The notes under the pieces were generated by a model. That model did not search any database and had not been told where the DNA came from. It worked only from the letters and a program-made list of their open reading frames with translations. From the NCBI RefSeq assembly GCF_000306965.1, contig NZ_JH976434.1, positions 698,243 through 762,242 of the forward strand: 64,000 nucleotides of DNA, written 5' to 3'. This DNA comes from Amphibacillus jilinensis Y1 (lineage in GTDB: Bacteria > Bacillota > Bacilli > Bacillales > Amphibacillaceae). Both the position numbers and the translations under genes were made by a program. Positions 29,609-37,169 of the stretch are shown here, piece by piece; position 1 is the first letter of the stretch; each line of letters begins with the position of its first letter.

Positions 29609-30580
29609 TTATAGTGCTTGTGCTGCAGTAATAATAGCAAGTTTGTAAACATCATCTGCGTTACAACCCCGTGAGAGATCATTAACAGGTTGGTTGAGCC
29701 CTTGTAAAATTGGCCCTACAGCGTCAAAGTTACCTAAACGCTGAGCAATTTTATAACCGATATTACCTGCTTCTAATCCAGGAAAGACAAAAACGTTAGC
29801 ATCACCTTTAATATCGGCATTAGGTGCTTTCTTTTCTGCTACACTTGGCACAAAGGCTGCATCAAATTGAAATTCTCCATCTAAAGTTAACGACGGCTTC
29901 ATTTCTTTAGCAATTTTCACTGCTTCTGCAACCTTATCCGTTTCTTCTGAATTTGCAGAACCTTTCGTTGAAAAGCTCAACATTGCCACTCGTGGATCAA
30001 TATCGAATAAAGCAGCTGTTTCTGCTGATGCAAGAGCAATTTCTGCTAAGTCTTGGCTATCTGGATTAATGTTGATCGCACAATCAGCAAACACATAGCG
30101 CTCGTCTTCGCGTACCATAATAAAAACACCCGACGTTTTTTTAATACCTGGTTTTGTTTTAATAATTTGCAATGCAGGTCGCACGGTATCTGCTGTTGAG
30201 TGTGCAGCACCACTAACTAAACCATCTGCTTTACCCATATAAACGAGCATCGTGCCAAAATAATTTTCATCTAATAATAATTGACGTGCTTTTTCTGGTG
30301 TTGCTTTTCCTTTGCGTCTTTCTACAAATTGCTCTACCATCCCATCAAATTCAGGATACGATTCTGGATCGACGCATTCGACCTTGCCTAGATTGAGGTT
30401 AAGTTCAGCCGCATTCTGTTCTAATTCTTCTTTCTTACCCACTAATACAGGTTGGATAAAACCGTCCTCTGCCAAGCGGCTTGTCGCTTCTAAAATACGC
30501 TGATCAGAACCCTCTGGAAATACAATTCGCTTAGCATTTCCAGCTAGTCTTCCTTTTAATGTATCAAATAAGTTACTCAT
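29609..30580 (-). CDS. pta: Phosphate acetyltransferase
   Basis: Pta interconverts acetyl-CoA and acetyl phosphate, the first step of acetate overflow. The 323-residue protein is the short, single-domain bacillary form. It shows RIVFPEGSDQRILEA, SGAAHSTADTVRPALQII, FADCAININPD and VGPILQGLNQPVNDLSRG, all strongly conserved in the family. GGAGGG precedes the ATG. A sigma-A-like promoter and a weaker cre-like sequence lie upstream, consistent with CcpA activation known for B. subtilis pta. Confidence 0.95.
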   Translation of the reverse strand: MSNLFDTLKGRLAGNAKRIVFPEGSDQRILEATSRLAEDGFIQPVLVGKKEELEQNAAELNLNLGKVECVDPESYPEFDGMVEQFVERRKGKATPEKARQLLLDENYFGTMLVYMGKADGLVSGAAHSTADTVRPALQIIKTKPGIKKTSGVFIMVREDERYVFADCAININPDSQDLAEIALASAETAALFDIDPRVAMLSFSTKGSANSEETDKVAEAVKIAKEMKPSLTLDGEFQFDAAFVPSVAEKKAPNADIKGDANVFVFPGLEAGNIGYKIAQRLGNFDAVGPILQGLNQPVNDLSRGCNADDVYKLAIITAAQAL

Positions 30581-30607
30581 GTCTATTACCCTCCAAATAC
30601 TATTCTG

Positions 30608-30658
30608 TTATATATAATACGCCTTTTTCTGTTCAATGAAAAGGGTTAACGATTAAAT
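30608..30658 (-). promoter_or_regulatory. Promoter and possible cre site of pta
   Basis: On the minus strand TTGAAC (30636-30631) is followed after 16-17 bp by TATATA. Upstream, ATTTAATCGTTAACC (about 30657-30643) matches the cre consensus with two mismatches, centred near -50. The cre call is weak. Confidence 0.35.
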
Positions 30659-30779
30659 TTCACAAATCTTTTATATTTAACTCAACTTTCGCCCACATTC
30701 AACATTGATCGTGTTCAATAGACGCATTATTCAATAGGCTTATTGCCGTTACTTCTACATGGTTGTGCCGCACGCGACC

Positions 30780-30891
30780 CCCTCATACGTTTGAACATTA
30801 TTTTATTCCGAAAAGCAAAGGATTCGCTTTTCGCGGGGATGGCTTCAGCTAACTTGAGTCGCATCAAGTGGATCTTCAGCTCATCCTATTC
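30780..30891 (+). repeat. Bacillaceae-type palindromic repeat, left part interrupted by IS
   Basis: It contains GCGGGGATGGCTTCAGCTAA and GTGGATCTTCAGCTC. The sequence resumes after the IS at 31747 with CCGCAGAAGTCTCATCCC. I recognise this GCTGAAGATCC/GCTTCAGC pattern as recurring in Bacillaceae genomes, from memory. Confidence 0.6.
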
Positions 30892-30957
30892 GAGACTGCT
30901 GAAAAACTAACCCCTGGAGGTATTTTGAATTTAAAGGATTTTGTACTCACTCCAGTT

Positions 30958-31085
30958 ACAGACGATCGCTTTCCGCGGGCACGGCCTCAGCTAACTTTAG
31001 AAGCTAAGAGCGCTTCTAAAGTGGATCTTCGGACGCGTGCTGATCCCGCAGGAGTCGTCGTCTTTCACTTCCGTTTTATTAGCGT
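30958..31085 (+). repeat. Palindromic repeat inside the IS1182-type element
   Basis: CAGACGATCGCTTTCCGCGG, CAGCTAACTTTAGAAGC, CTTCTAAAGTGGATCTTC and CCCGCAGGAGTCGTCGTCTT form a nested palindrome of the same type as the host repeat around the element. It creates a spurious open frame. Confidence 0.6.
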
Positions 31086-31184
31086 TTTAATCTGACTAAA
31101 CACATGAAAATAATCCGTTTTTAATCTCTTTTCTTCTGTATAATAGAAAGAGAAAGTAATAAAAAAAAGAGCGGTGAAAATTTT

Positions 31185-31630
31185 ATGTTAAAACAACAAA
31201 CATCCCTTTCGTTAAGTCCTTATATGCAACTCTATGATGCGTTTATTCTAAAAGACAACTTTCTTCGTCAAATGCACGATCTTGTTGATTTTGCAATTGA
31301 AAGAAGAAATAACCTATTCTTCAGTATGTCCGTTGCGTGAAGGTTGTTATCGAGAAGGGGCCAAAACAAAATCCTATTCAATAACAATAAAATCAACAGA
31401 ACATGTGGAACAAGAGGTATTCCAAGAGACAAAAGAATTTAAAGAGTTAGCCGCATCAAGATATAAAATAGAAGCAAAAAATGCAGAGCTGAAAAATAGA
31501 CACGGGTATGAAAAAGCGATTACCTCAGGTCAGGTCTGTTTGGCATGAAGATGCAAGGAGCTGACACCATCTTCGTCGTTAATATGAAACGAATTATTAA
31601 GCTAATAAATGAAAAAGAGATAAAGTAGGG
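31185..31630 (+). pseudogene. IS1182-family transposase, deleted and frameshifted
   Basis: The N-terminus (MLKQQTSLSLSPYMQLYDAF and the HDLVDF block) matches the start of IS1182 transposases. It is joined in another frame to the C-terminal part with the CPLREGCYR cysteine motif and the SRYKIEAKNAELKNRHGY block, which carries the final Glu of the DDE triad in this family. A further frame change leads to the end MKMQGADTIFVVNMKRIIK. The central catalytic region is deleted, so the gene is dead. Confidence 0.85.
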
Positions 31631-31746
31631 GCTGTATACTCAGAAAAACAAGTATAATTTCTCCCTTTTATGACGAGCATTACGCTCGTTTTTTTTTATT
31701 AATACGGGAGAAAAATACTACTTTTTCAGCAGTCTCCATCCTATTC

Positions 31747-31800
31747 CCGCAGAAGTCTCATCCCTTGCTTATCTCCACTTAGTCTGGTGGTTCATACTGA
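31747..31800 (+). repeat. Right part of the host palindromic repeat
   Basis: CCGCAGAAGTCTCATCCCTTG continues the repeat that the IS interrupts after 30891. Confidence 0.5.
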
Positions 31801-31998
31801 ATGGATAAGCCCAACCGCGCGTCTAAAACGAAAGGTTTATCATAAATCGAAAATCTATATTCAAAGTCAACCTTTATATTTATTATAAAGTTTATACCTA
31901 TGCTTTCTTAGTTGAACCTGAAATTTAAGGTGAGAAAGTTGCGATATTTAAGTTTAATAACGACATAAATTAAATTACCCTAATCTTTTTATAAAAAA

Positions 31999-32026
31999 CA
32001 TATTCTTATCGATGGACGCATAAATA
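31999..32026 (+). promoter_or_regulatory. Sigma-E-type promoter of cwlJ-gerQ
   Basis: CATATT and CATAAATA are 14 bp apart, close to the sigma-E pattern KMATATT-N13/15-CATACANT. The -10 lies 37 bp before the cwlJ ATG. Mother-cell expression fits both gene products, which are coat-associated. Confidence 0.5.
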
Positions 32027-32063
32027 TGGCTAAAGAAAGGTGTTGTAGAAATGAGGTGAAGAT

Positions 32064-32483
32064 ATGGCCGTTGTTCCATTTACTGAGAAAGATGTGGCCT
32101 TGCTTGCCCGATTATTACGTGCTGAAGCCGAAGGTGACGGTAAGCTTGGCATGTTAATGGTGGGAAATGTGGGGATAAACAGAGTGATTGAGGATTGCTT
32201 AGATTTCACTGATATTCGAAATATTCGTGAGATGGTTTATCAAAGTCCTGGTGGATTCGAAGCGACACAAATGGGCTATTTTTATCAACGAGCCAGGGAA
32301 GTTGATAAAGCTTTAGCACGGCGTGTTATCAATGGCGAACGCTTCCATCCGGCTTCACGATCATTATGGTTTTTCAGACCAGATGGTCCGTGTCCCGAAC
32401 AATGGTTTGGCCAGTGGAATACCGGGCGCTATAAATCCCATTGTTTTTTCGCACCACTAGCAGCCGATTGTCCACGCTTGTAG
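32064..32483 (+). CDS. cwlJ: Spore cortex-lytic cell wall hydrolase CwlJ
   Basis: CwlJ degrades the spore cortex during germination and is activated by Ca-dipicolinate. The 139-residue protein is a single SleB/CwlJ hydrolase domain with no signal peptide, as expected for a protein made in the mother cell and placed in the coat. The predicted catalytic Glu lies in LLRAEAEGDGKLGM (E21 or E23), followed by GNVGINRV, and the end has HPASRSLWFFRPDGPCP. GAGGTG lies 5 bp before the ATG. gerQ follows after 28 bp. Confidence 0.93.
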   Translation: MAVVPFTEKDVALLARLLRAEAEGDGKLGMLMVGNVGINRVIEDCLDFTDIRNIREMVYQSPGGFEATQMGYFYQRAREVDKALARRVINGERFHPASRSLWFFRPDGPCPEQWFGQWNTGRYKSHCFFAPLAADCPRL

Positions 32484-32511
32484 AAGAAATTATTTTAAGG
32501 AGTGAAAAAGA

Positions 32512-32973
32512 ATGAGTGAAGAAAAAAATCAACGTCAAAAAATGCCAATGCCTGGTACATTCCCGACTCAACAACCACATATGATGCCCATGCACCATTT
32601 TCCGCAACCGATGCAGCAACCGATGCAACCTGTATCTCAATTTCAACATGGCTTTCCATTTCAGCCAAGCTTTCCTTCGTTCCCTCAACAACCGTCGCAG
32701 TTTCCACAACAAGAAGGCATGCTGCCATTAGAAGAATCATACATTGAAAATATTTTGCGTTTAAATAGAGGTAAAGTCGCTACAGTGTACATGACTTTTG
32801 ATAGTAATGAGCGATGGAATGCGAAGATTTTTAAGGGCATTATTGAGGCAGCGGGCAGAGATCACATTATATTAAGTGATCCAGAAACAGAGAAACGTTA
32901 TCTCTTACTTACTATTTATTTGGATTATGTTACATTTGATGAACAGATTGAATATGACTATCCGATCAGTTAG
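32512..32973 (+). CDS. gerQ: Spore coat protein GerQ
   Basis: GerQ is a coat protein needed for CwlJ to localise and is cross-linked by transglutaminase. The 153-residue product has a low-complexity N-terminal half rich in Met, Gln, Pro and Phe (about residues 8-70), then the conserved domain with EESYIENILRLNRGK, VYMTFD and FKGIIEAAGRDHIILSDP. AAGGAGTG precedes the ATG. It forms an operon with cwlJ. Confidence 0.93.
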   Translation: MSEEKNQRQKMPMPGTFPTQQPHMMPMHHFPQPMQQPMQPVSQFQHGFPFQPSFPSFPQQPSQFPQQEGMLPLEESYIENILRLNRGKVATVYMTFDSNERWNAKIFKGIIEAAGRDHIILSDPETEKRYLLLTIYLDYVTFDEQIEYDYPIS

Positions 32974-33350
32974 TTAATTGAATGAAGGTGTATTTTCTAA
33001 GAGGAGAATGACATTTAAGTTAGAGGTTGGGACAAAAGTAAAAGACGTAAGATCAGTTGCGAATGATCCGTTTGTTTTGTGAATGGATTATTCGTCTTTA
33101 TTATATTAAAACGAATGATATCAAATAGCTGAGGAAATATGCGACACTCTAGCGGGAACAGCACGAGCTGAAGATCCATTCAGTAAAGCGCTTTTGGCTT
33201 TACTGAATTAGCTGAAGCCGTGCCCGCAGAAAGGGAGTATATTTCCTCTGCGGGTATGTGATAAACCTACACATTCTAACACCATTCGTATTTGGAGAGC
33301 ATATTTTTGTTATGTCCCGGCCTCATTTGGCTACCCCTTAATAGCTAAAT
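32974..33350. other. Intergenic region between gerQ and ywdI
   Basis: No gene is visible. The stretch is almost entirely a MITE-like element (33023-33324). Confidence 0.55.
33023..33324. mobile_element. MITE-like element with GAGGTTGGGACA ends
   Basis: The 302-bp element is bounded by GAGGTTGGGACA and its imperfect inverse TGTCCCGGCCTC. Inside, 33131-33248 is a nested palindrome closed by GAGGAAATAT/ATATTTCCTC. It contains GCACGAGCTGAAGATCC and an inner hairpin CATTCAGTAAAGC with GCTTTACTGAAT. It has no coding capacity. The ends resemble those at 13280 and 13311. I see no clear target duplication. Confidence 0.6.
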
Positions 33351-33626
33351 TTAAAAATCCAGTAATGAATTTGGATTATCGTATGTTTCACTTGGTTGTT
33401 CTGTGTTTTGTGATTGATAGCGATCGCCCATCATTGTCCGAAGCTCAAGTTCCTCTGAGACGGTTTTTTTAATGGTAGGTTTGTGCTCTTCCTCGGTATC
33501 TAAAATTAAATCCGTCAGTAAGCTAATCGCACGGATATGCTCCTTTAATTTCGCTTGATCGGGGGACTGTTTTGCTAAGGCAAGCTCTTGCTCTATTTTT
33601 AATAAAATCTTATCATGACTTATCAT
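33351..33626 (-). CDS. ywdI: DUF5327 family protein YwdI
   Basis: The 91-residue cytoplasmic protein is predicted mostly helical (MISHDKILLKIEQELALAKQ, then LKEHIRAISLLTDLIL) with a disordered acidic tail. The position near gerQ and its size match YwdI of B. subtilis; the function is unknown. AAGGAGG precedes the ATG. Confidence 0.8.
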   Translation of the reverse strand: MISHDKILLKIEQELALAKQSPDQAKLKEHIRAISLLTDLILDTEEEHKPTIKKTVSEELELRTMMGDRYQSQNTEQPSETYDNPNSLLDF

Positions 33627-33720
33627 TGTTGTGCCTCCTTTGATCCTATTATAACGTGGAAGGTTGATATCTGCATAGAATCACGTATACTGAAAAAAAG
33701 ATGAAAGGTGGATCGTACAA

Positions 33721-34575
33721 ATGAAGCAACAGATTAAAGATATTTTCAAACAATTTGATGATGCTATTGAGGTTCTTAACATACAACCCGTAACTGGTGG
33801 CGATATTAATGCGAGTTACCTTGTTACAACAGGTGAAAAACGCTATTTTATCAAAATTAATCTTGATGCGGCAGATGATTTCTTTGCGTTTGAAAGCTAT
33901 GGATTAAAGCGCTTAGCTGAAACAGGTACGGTTCATGTACCTACGTGTTATTATCAGCAAACGTCCCCGCCCGTCTTAATCTTAGAGTGGATTGAAACAA
34001 GCGACCGTGACGAGACATCGTCACTTTTAGGGCAACATCTTGCCGAACTGCACCTTATCAAACAGCATAATTATGGACTTGATCGCGACGGCTATATCGG
34101 TTTACTTAACCAACCTAATCGATTAACTGACGATTGGGTTGGTTATTTTGCAACGATGCGACTGGGCAACCAGTTAAACATCGGTATTGATCAAGGGATG
34201 ATCACTGGACAGAGACGCGCCAAATTAGAATCACTGATTACAAACTTAACAAACCTCTTGCCCAGGAACCCTCACCCCTCATTATTACATGGCGATTTAT
34301 GGGGAGGCAATTGGTTACGTGGGGCTAATCATACACCTTATTTGATTGATCCTGCCATTGTTCAAGGTGATCGTCATTTTGAATTGGCCTTTACCGAATT
34401 ATTTGGTGGTTTTTCTAATGATTTCTATATGGCTTATCAACAAGTATTTCCGATCGATCCAAGCTATACAGACACCAAACAGATTTATCAACTTTTCTAC
34501 TTACTTGTCCACCTAAACATATTTGGAGGAATGTACGGACCACAAGTCGACCGCATTCTCAACAAATACACTTAA
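33721..34575 (+). CDS. Fructosamine kinase family protein
   Basis: The 284-residue protein is a protein-kinase-fold phosphotransferase of the fructosamine/ketosamine-3-kinase family, which phosphorylates sugar adducts on proteins to trigger deglycation. The catalytic loop is HGDLWGGNWL (about residues 190-199), the metal-binding Asp lies in LIDPAIVQGDRHFELA, and ATP-binding residues include TGGDINASYLV and FIKIN. AAGGTGG precedes the ATG. It stands alone on the plus strand. Bacterial substrates are poorly known. Confidence 0.9.
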   Translation: MKQQIKDIFKQFDDAIEVLNIQPVTGGDINASYLVTTGEKRYFIKINLDAADDFFAFESYGLKRLAETGTVHVPTCYYQQTSPPVLILEWIETSDRDETSSLLGQHLAELHLIKQHNYGLDRDGYIGLLNQPNRLTDDWVGYFATMRLGNQLNIGIDQGMITGQRRAKLESLITNLTNLLPRNPHPSLLHGDLWGGNWLRGANHTPYLIDPAIVQGDRHFELAFTELFGGFSNDFYMAYQQVFPIDPSYTDTKQIYQLFYLLVHLNIFGGMYGPQVDRILNKYT

Positions 34576-34657
34576 CCCTCAATTTTAGTAGGATTGTAAG
34601 TTGAATCATTATATTCAAGTATTAATAGTAGATACAGCCTAGAAAATATTTTGGATA

Positions 34658-34779
34658 ACGAATTTTCAATCAGTGGCAGTTTTTGTTCTTCCCTCACTGA
34701 TTGGTAACTGAGCGGATCAAGACATTACCGCCCATTATCACCCACTTAAATAGATTTGATCTGGGACGAACGATTAACC
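34658..34779 (+). repeat. Dispersed two-hairpin intergenic repeat, copy 9
   Basis: AACGAATTTTCAATCAGTGG, CTTCCCTCACTGATTGGTAA, GATCAAGACATTACCGCCC, CACTTAAATAGATTTGATCTG and a shortened end. It sits between two convergent genes and touches the end of the acyltransferase gene. Confidence 0.8.
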
Positions 34780-35766
34780 AGTTCTTTGACTTAACTGTCT
34801 CCAAGCTGTTGTTTTGGTTTCAATAATCGGTTGAAATGATATAAAGATAGGCTTGCTTGACAATAATAAAACAAGCGCTAAGCTAATGGCGACTACCACA
34901 GCGAAATCAAGTAAACCATTGATTTGAATCAGATCTCGTTCCCTGAAAAACTGAACAAATAACCCATGAAGTAAGTAAACATATATCGTTTGCTGACCAA
35001 ACTTAGTCAGCGTTAGCTGCCTTCTCGGGATCCAAGCATAAAAGCTAAATATTAACAAAAAAGTCACGATATATACGCCAGTTCTTATAAATGCTCCCAT
35101 CGTTGGCGCATCTAAGCTTTGATAAGAAGCAGAACCAAATAACCAACCCACTTGAAAATTCGGCATGATATAGACAAGGAATAAGGCTAAACTTATAACT
35201 GCTAAACTGAGCATCTTCATCCTTCTTTTCTTTACTAGAAACAATTGTTCCTTACTTAACCAATAACCGATTAAGAAGAAAGGAAAGAACACAAATGTCC
35301 GTGACAAGCTGTACACATGGCCAACACTGTCAAAATAGCCGACGATAAGTCCAATCACCACTGACAGTGCAATCCCATGCTTGGCTGACAATCTTTTAAA
35401 GACAATAAGTAAAAGATGCCATGAGAACAAACTAAGCAAAAACCATAATGACCAGTGCGGCTCAAATAACGGCGTAGACCACCCACGATCAGTAAAGAAA
35501 TAGTAATAAGCTGTATAAATCTTTTGAAAAATGACATAAGGAATTAACAATTTACGAACAAGGCTAAATAAATAGCTAGGCTGACTCTCTCCTTTAGCGA
35601 AAAAACCACTAACTAAAATGATAGCAGGCATATGGAACAAATAGATAAAACGATACAGCATTGCGATCATCTCAGATTCTACTGTTATCGGTTGAACCAC
35701 ATGTCCAAACACAACGAAAAAGATTAAAATAAATTTTGCATTATCAAAAAATGCATCTCGTTTCAT
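34774..35766 (-). CDS. Acyltransferase 3 family membrane protein
   Basis: The 330-residue protein is an integral membrane acyltransferase with about ten hydrophobic segments. The family signature is at the N-terminus: RDAFFDNAKFILIFFVVFGH with the essential His in FGHVVQP. Relatives O-acetylate exopolysaccharide or other extracellular glycans; the substrate cannot be inferred and no polysaccharide genes are adjacent. GGAGG lies 10 bp before the ATG at 35766; an in-frame GTG at 35772 is too close to it. Confidence 0.88.
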   Translation of the reverse strand: MKRDAFFDNAKFILIFFVVFGHVVQPITVESEMIAMLYRFIYLFHMPAIILVSGFFAKGESQPSYLFSLVRKLLIPYVIFQKIYTAYYYFFTDRGWSTPLFEPHWSLWFLLSLFSWHLLLIVFKRLSAKHGIALSVVIGLIVGYFDSVGHVYSLSRTFVFFPFFLIGYWLSKEQLFLVKKRRMKMLSLAVISLALFLVYIMPNFQVGWLFGSASYQSLDAPTMGAFIRTGVYIVTFLLIFSFYAWIPRRQLTLTKFGQQTIYVYLLHGLFVQFFRERDLIQINGLLDFAVVVAISLALVLLLSSKPIFISFQPIIETKTTAWRQLSQRTG

Positions 35767-35977
35767 AACCACTCAACCTCCGTCTAAGAGTGTATATCCA
35801 AGTTTAAAAGAAATCAAACCATAATTAAAGACATTTAATTGGATTGTTAGTCGGCTGTAATCAATTTGCAAGAAACATTAACAATTTATACTTGATCGTT
35901 TAAGAAGAAAAAGTATTCAGCTCCTTGATTTCTATGCTATTATAAATTTATAGTGTTAAATGAAGGATGTGGTTTGC

Positions 35978-37060
35978 TTGACTAAAGAGAAAATGTTTCG
36001 TTTTTTAGTATATGCTATTCTAATTTTCACCGTAATCTATTTAGTACATTTGACCGGTTTTATTTTCAGACCGATCGGGACTTTAATTGCTGCGATTGCT
36101 GTACCAATTATTGGTGCTGGCTTACTTTTCTATATAACAAATCCACTTGTTAATCGATTAGAACACTTCAAAGTTCCACGTATTGTTGGGATTTTACTTG
36201 TATTTCTCGGCTTAGTTGCCGTTGCTTTTTTTAGTGTGTATTTTATTATTCCACCGGTGCAAGAACAATTTACTAAACTGATTGACAATGCGCCGCAAAT
36301 GGCACAGTATTTTGATGAAATATTTGAACTCTGGCAAAATCGACAAGAATTCATACCTGCTAGTGTTGAAGATACGATTCAAAATGTGATAAACAACTTG
36401 GATAGTTATGCAGAGTCGATTATGGGTTCACTTTTCAATTTTATCGGTTCCGTATTTAGCTTTGTCTTTTCATTTGTACTTATTCCCTTCTTCTTATTTT
36501 TCATGTTGAAGGATGGTCATAAGTTTATCCCATTTGCAACTAGTTTCTTTAGCCCATCGAAAGCGAGTAGTCTAGAGACCTTACTTAAAAACATTAATCG
36601 ATCACTTTCTGCCTTCATTCAAGGACAAGCATTAGTTAGTTTATGTGTGGGGGTAATGCTGTTAATCGGTTACTGGGCGGTTGGCTTAAATTACGCCTTG
36701 ATGCTTGCCATATTTGGTCTGTTTATGAACTTAATTCCGTTTGTTGGACCTTGGATCTCTGCGATTCCCGCTGTTATTATCGGTTTTTTCCAGGATCCAA
36801 TGGTTGGTGTTTGGACAGCGGTTATTATGATCGTTGCACAGCAAATAGAAAGTAATTTTATTTCACCGAATGTGATGGGTAAGGTATTAAAGGTGCATCC
36901 ACTAACAGTGATCACTTTAATCTTAGCTGCTGGCGCTATTGCCGGATTTCTCGGCTTATTGTTCGTCGTTCCTGCCTATGCAGTGACAAAGACAATCATT
37001 AGTCACTTTTATCACGTATATACAGACAAACGACCTGTCGGGCAGAAGAACTTATTTTAG
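35978..37060 (+). CDS. AI-2E family permease
   Basis: The 360-residue protein belongs to the AI-2E transporter (PerM/YdbI/YubA) family with about eight membrane segments: a pair at the N-terminus, a soluble loop rich in NAPQMAQYFDEIFE-like helices, then the conserved core with LIPFFLFFMLKDG, NRSLSAFIQGQALVS and FLIPFVGPWISAIPA-like segments, ending QQIESNFISPNVMGK. Named for AI-2 export, many members are instead ion antiporters, so the substrate is open. AAGGATG lies 8 bp before the TTG at 35978; an ATG at 35960 is in frame. Confidence 0.87.
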   Translation: MTKEKMFRFLVYAILIFTVIYLVHLTGFIFRPIGTLIAAIAVPIIGAGLLFYITNPLVNRLEHFKVPRIVGILLVFLGLVAVAFFSVYFIIPPVQEQFTKLIDNAPQMAQYFDEIFELWQNRQEFIPASVEDTIQNVINNLDSYAESIMGSLFNFIGSVFSFVFSFVLIPFFLFFMLKDGHKFIPFATSFFSPSKASSLETLLKNINRSLSAFIQGQALVSLCVGVMLLIGYWAVGLNYALMLAIFGLFMNLIPFVGPWISAIPAVIIGFFQDPMVGVWTAVIMIVAQQIESNFISPNVMGKVLKVHPLTVITLILAAGAIAGFLGLLFVVPAYAVTKTIISHFYHVYTDKRPVGQKNLF

Positions 37061-37062
37061 AA

Positions 37063-37099
37063 AACCATACATTCGCTAAGACCGAGCGAATGTATTTTC
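37063..37099 (+). terminator. Terminator after the AI-2E family gene
   Basis: ATACATTCGCT/AGCGAATGTAT, an 11-bp stem with a 7-base loop, followed by TTTTCTTTTC. Confidence 0.8.
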
Positions 37100-37169
37100 T
37101 TTTCCTATAGGTTAGCTGTTTTTCGATTTGAAATCGGATTTTATTAATTGTTAGAAAGGTGTTCACGAC

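Larger units (their letters stand above)
30892..31736 (+). mobile_element. Internally deleted IS1182-family element
   Basis: The element is bounded by perfect 15-bp inverted repeats GAGACTGCTGAAAAA and flanked by a 10-bp direct repeat CATCCTATTC at 30882-30891 and 31737-31746. It is only 845 bp, where full members are about 1.6-1.9 kb. It contains another palindromic repeat (30958-31085), a broken transposase and a hairpin with nine T residues at 31671-31697. Removing it and one direct repeat restores a continuous host repeat. Confidence 0.82.

Noticed and set aside
30868-31095. A 75-codon plus-strand frame
   Set aside because: It lies across the IS1182 left end and a nested palindromic repeat; the repeat, not coding selection, keeps it open.
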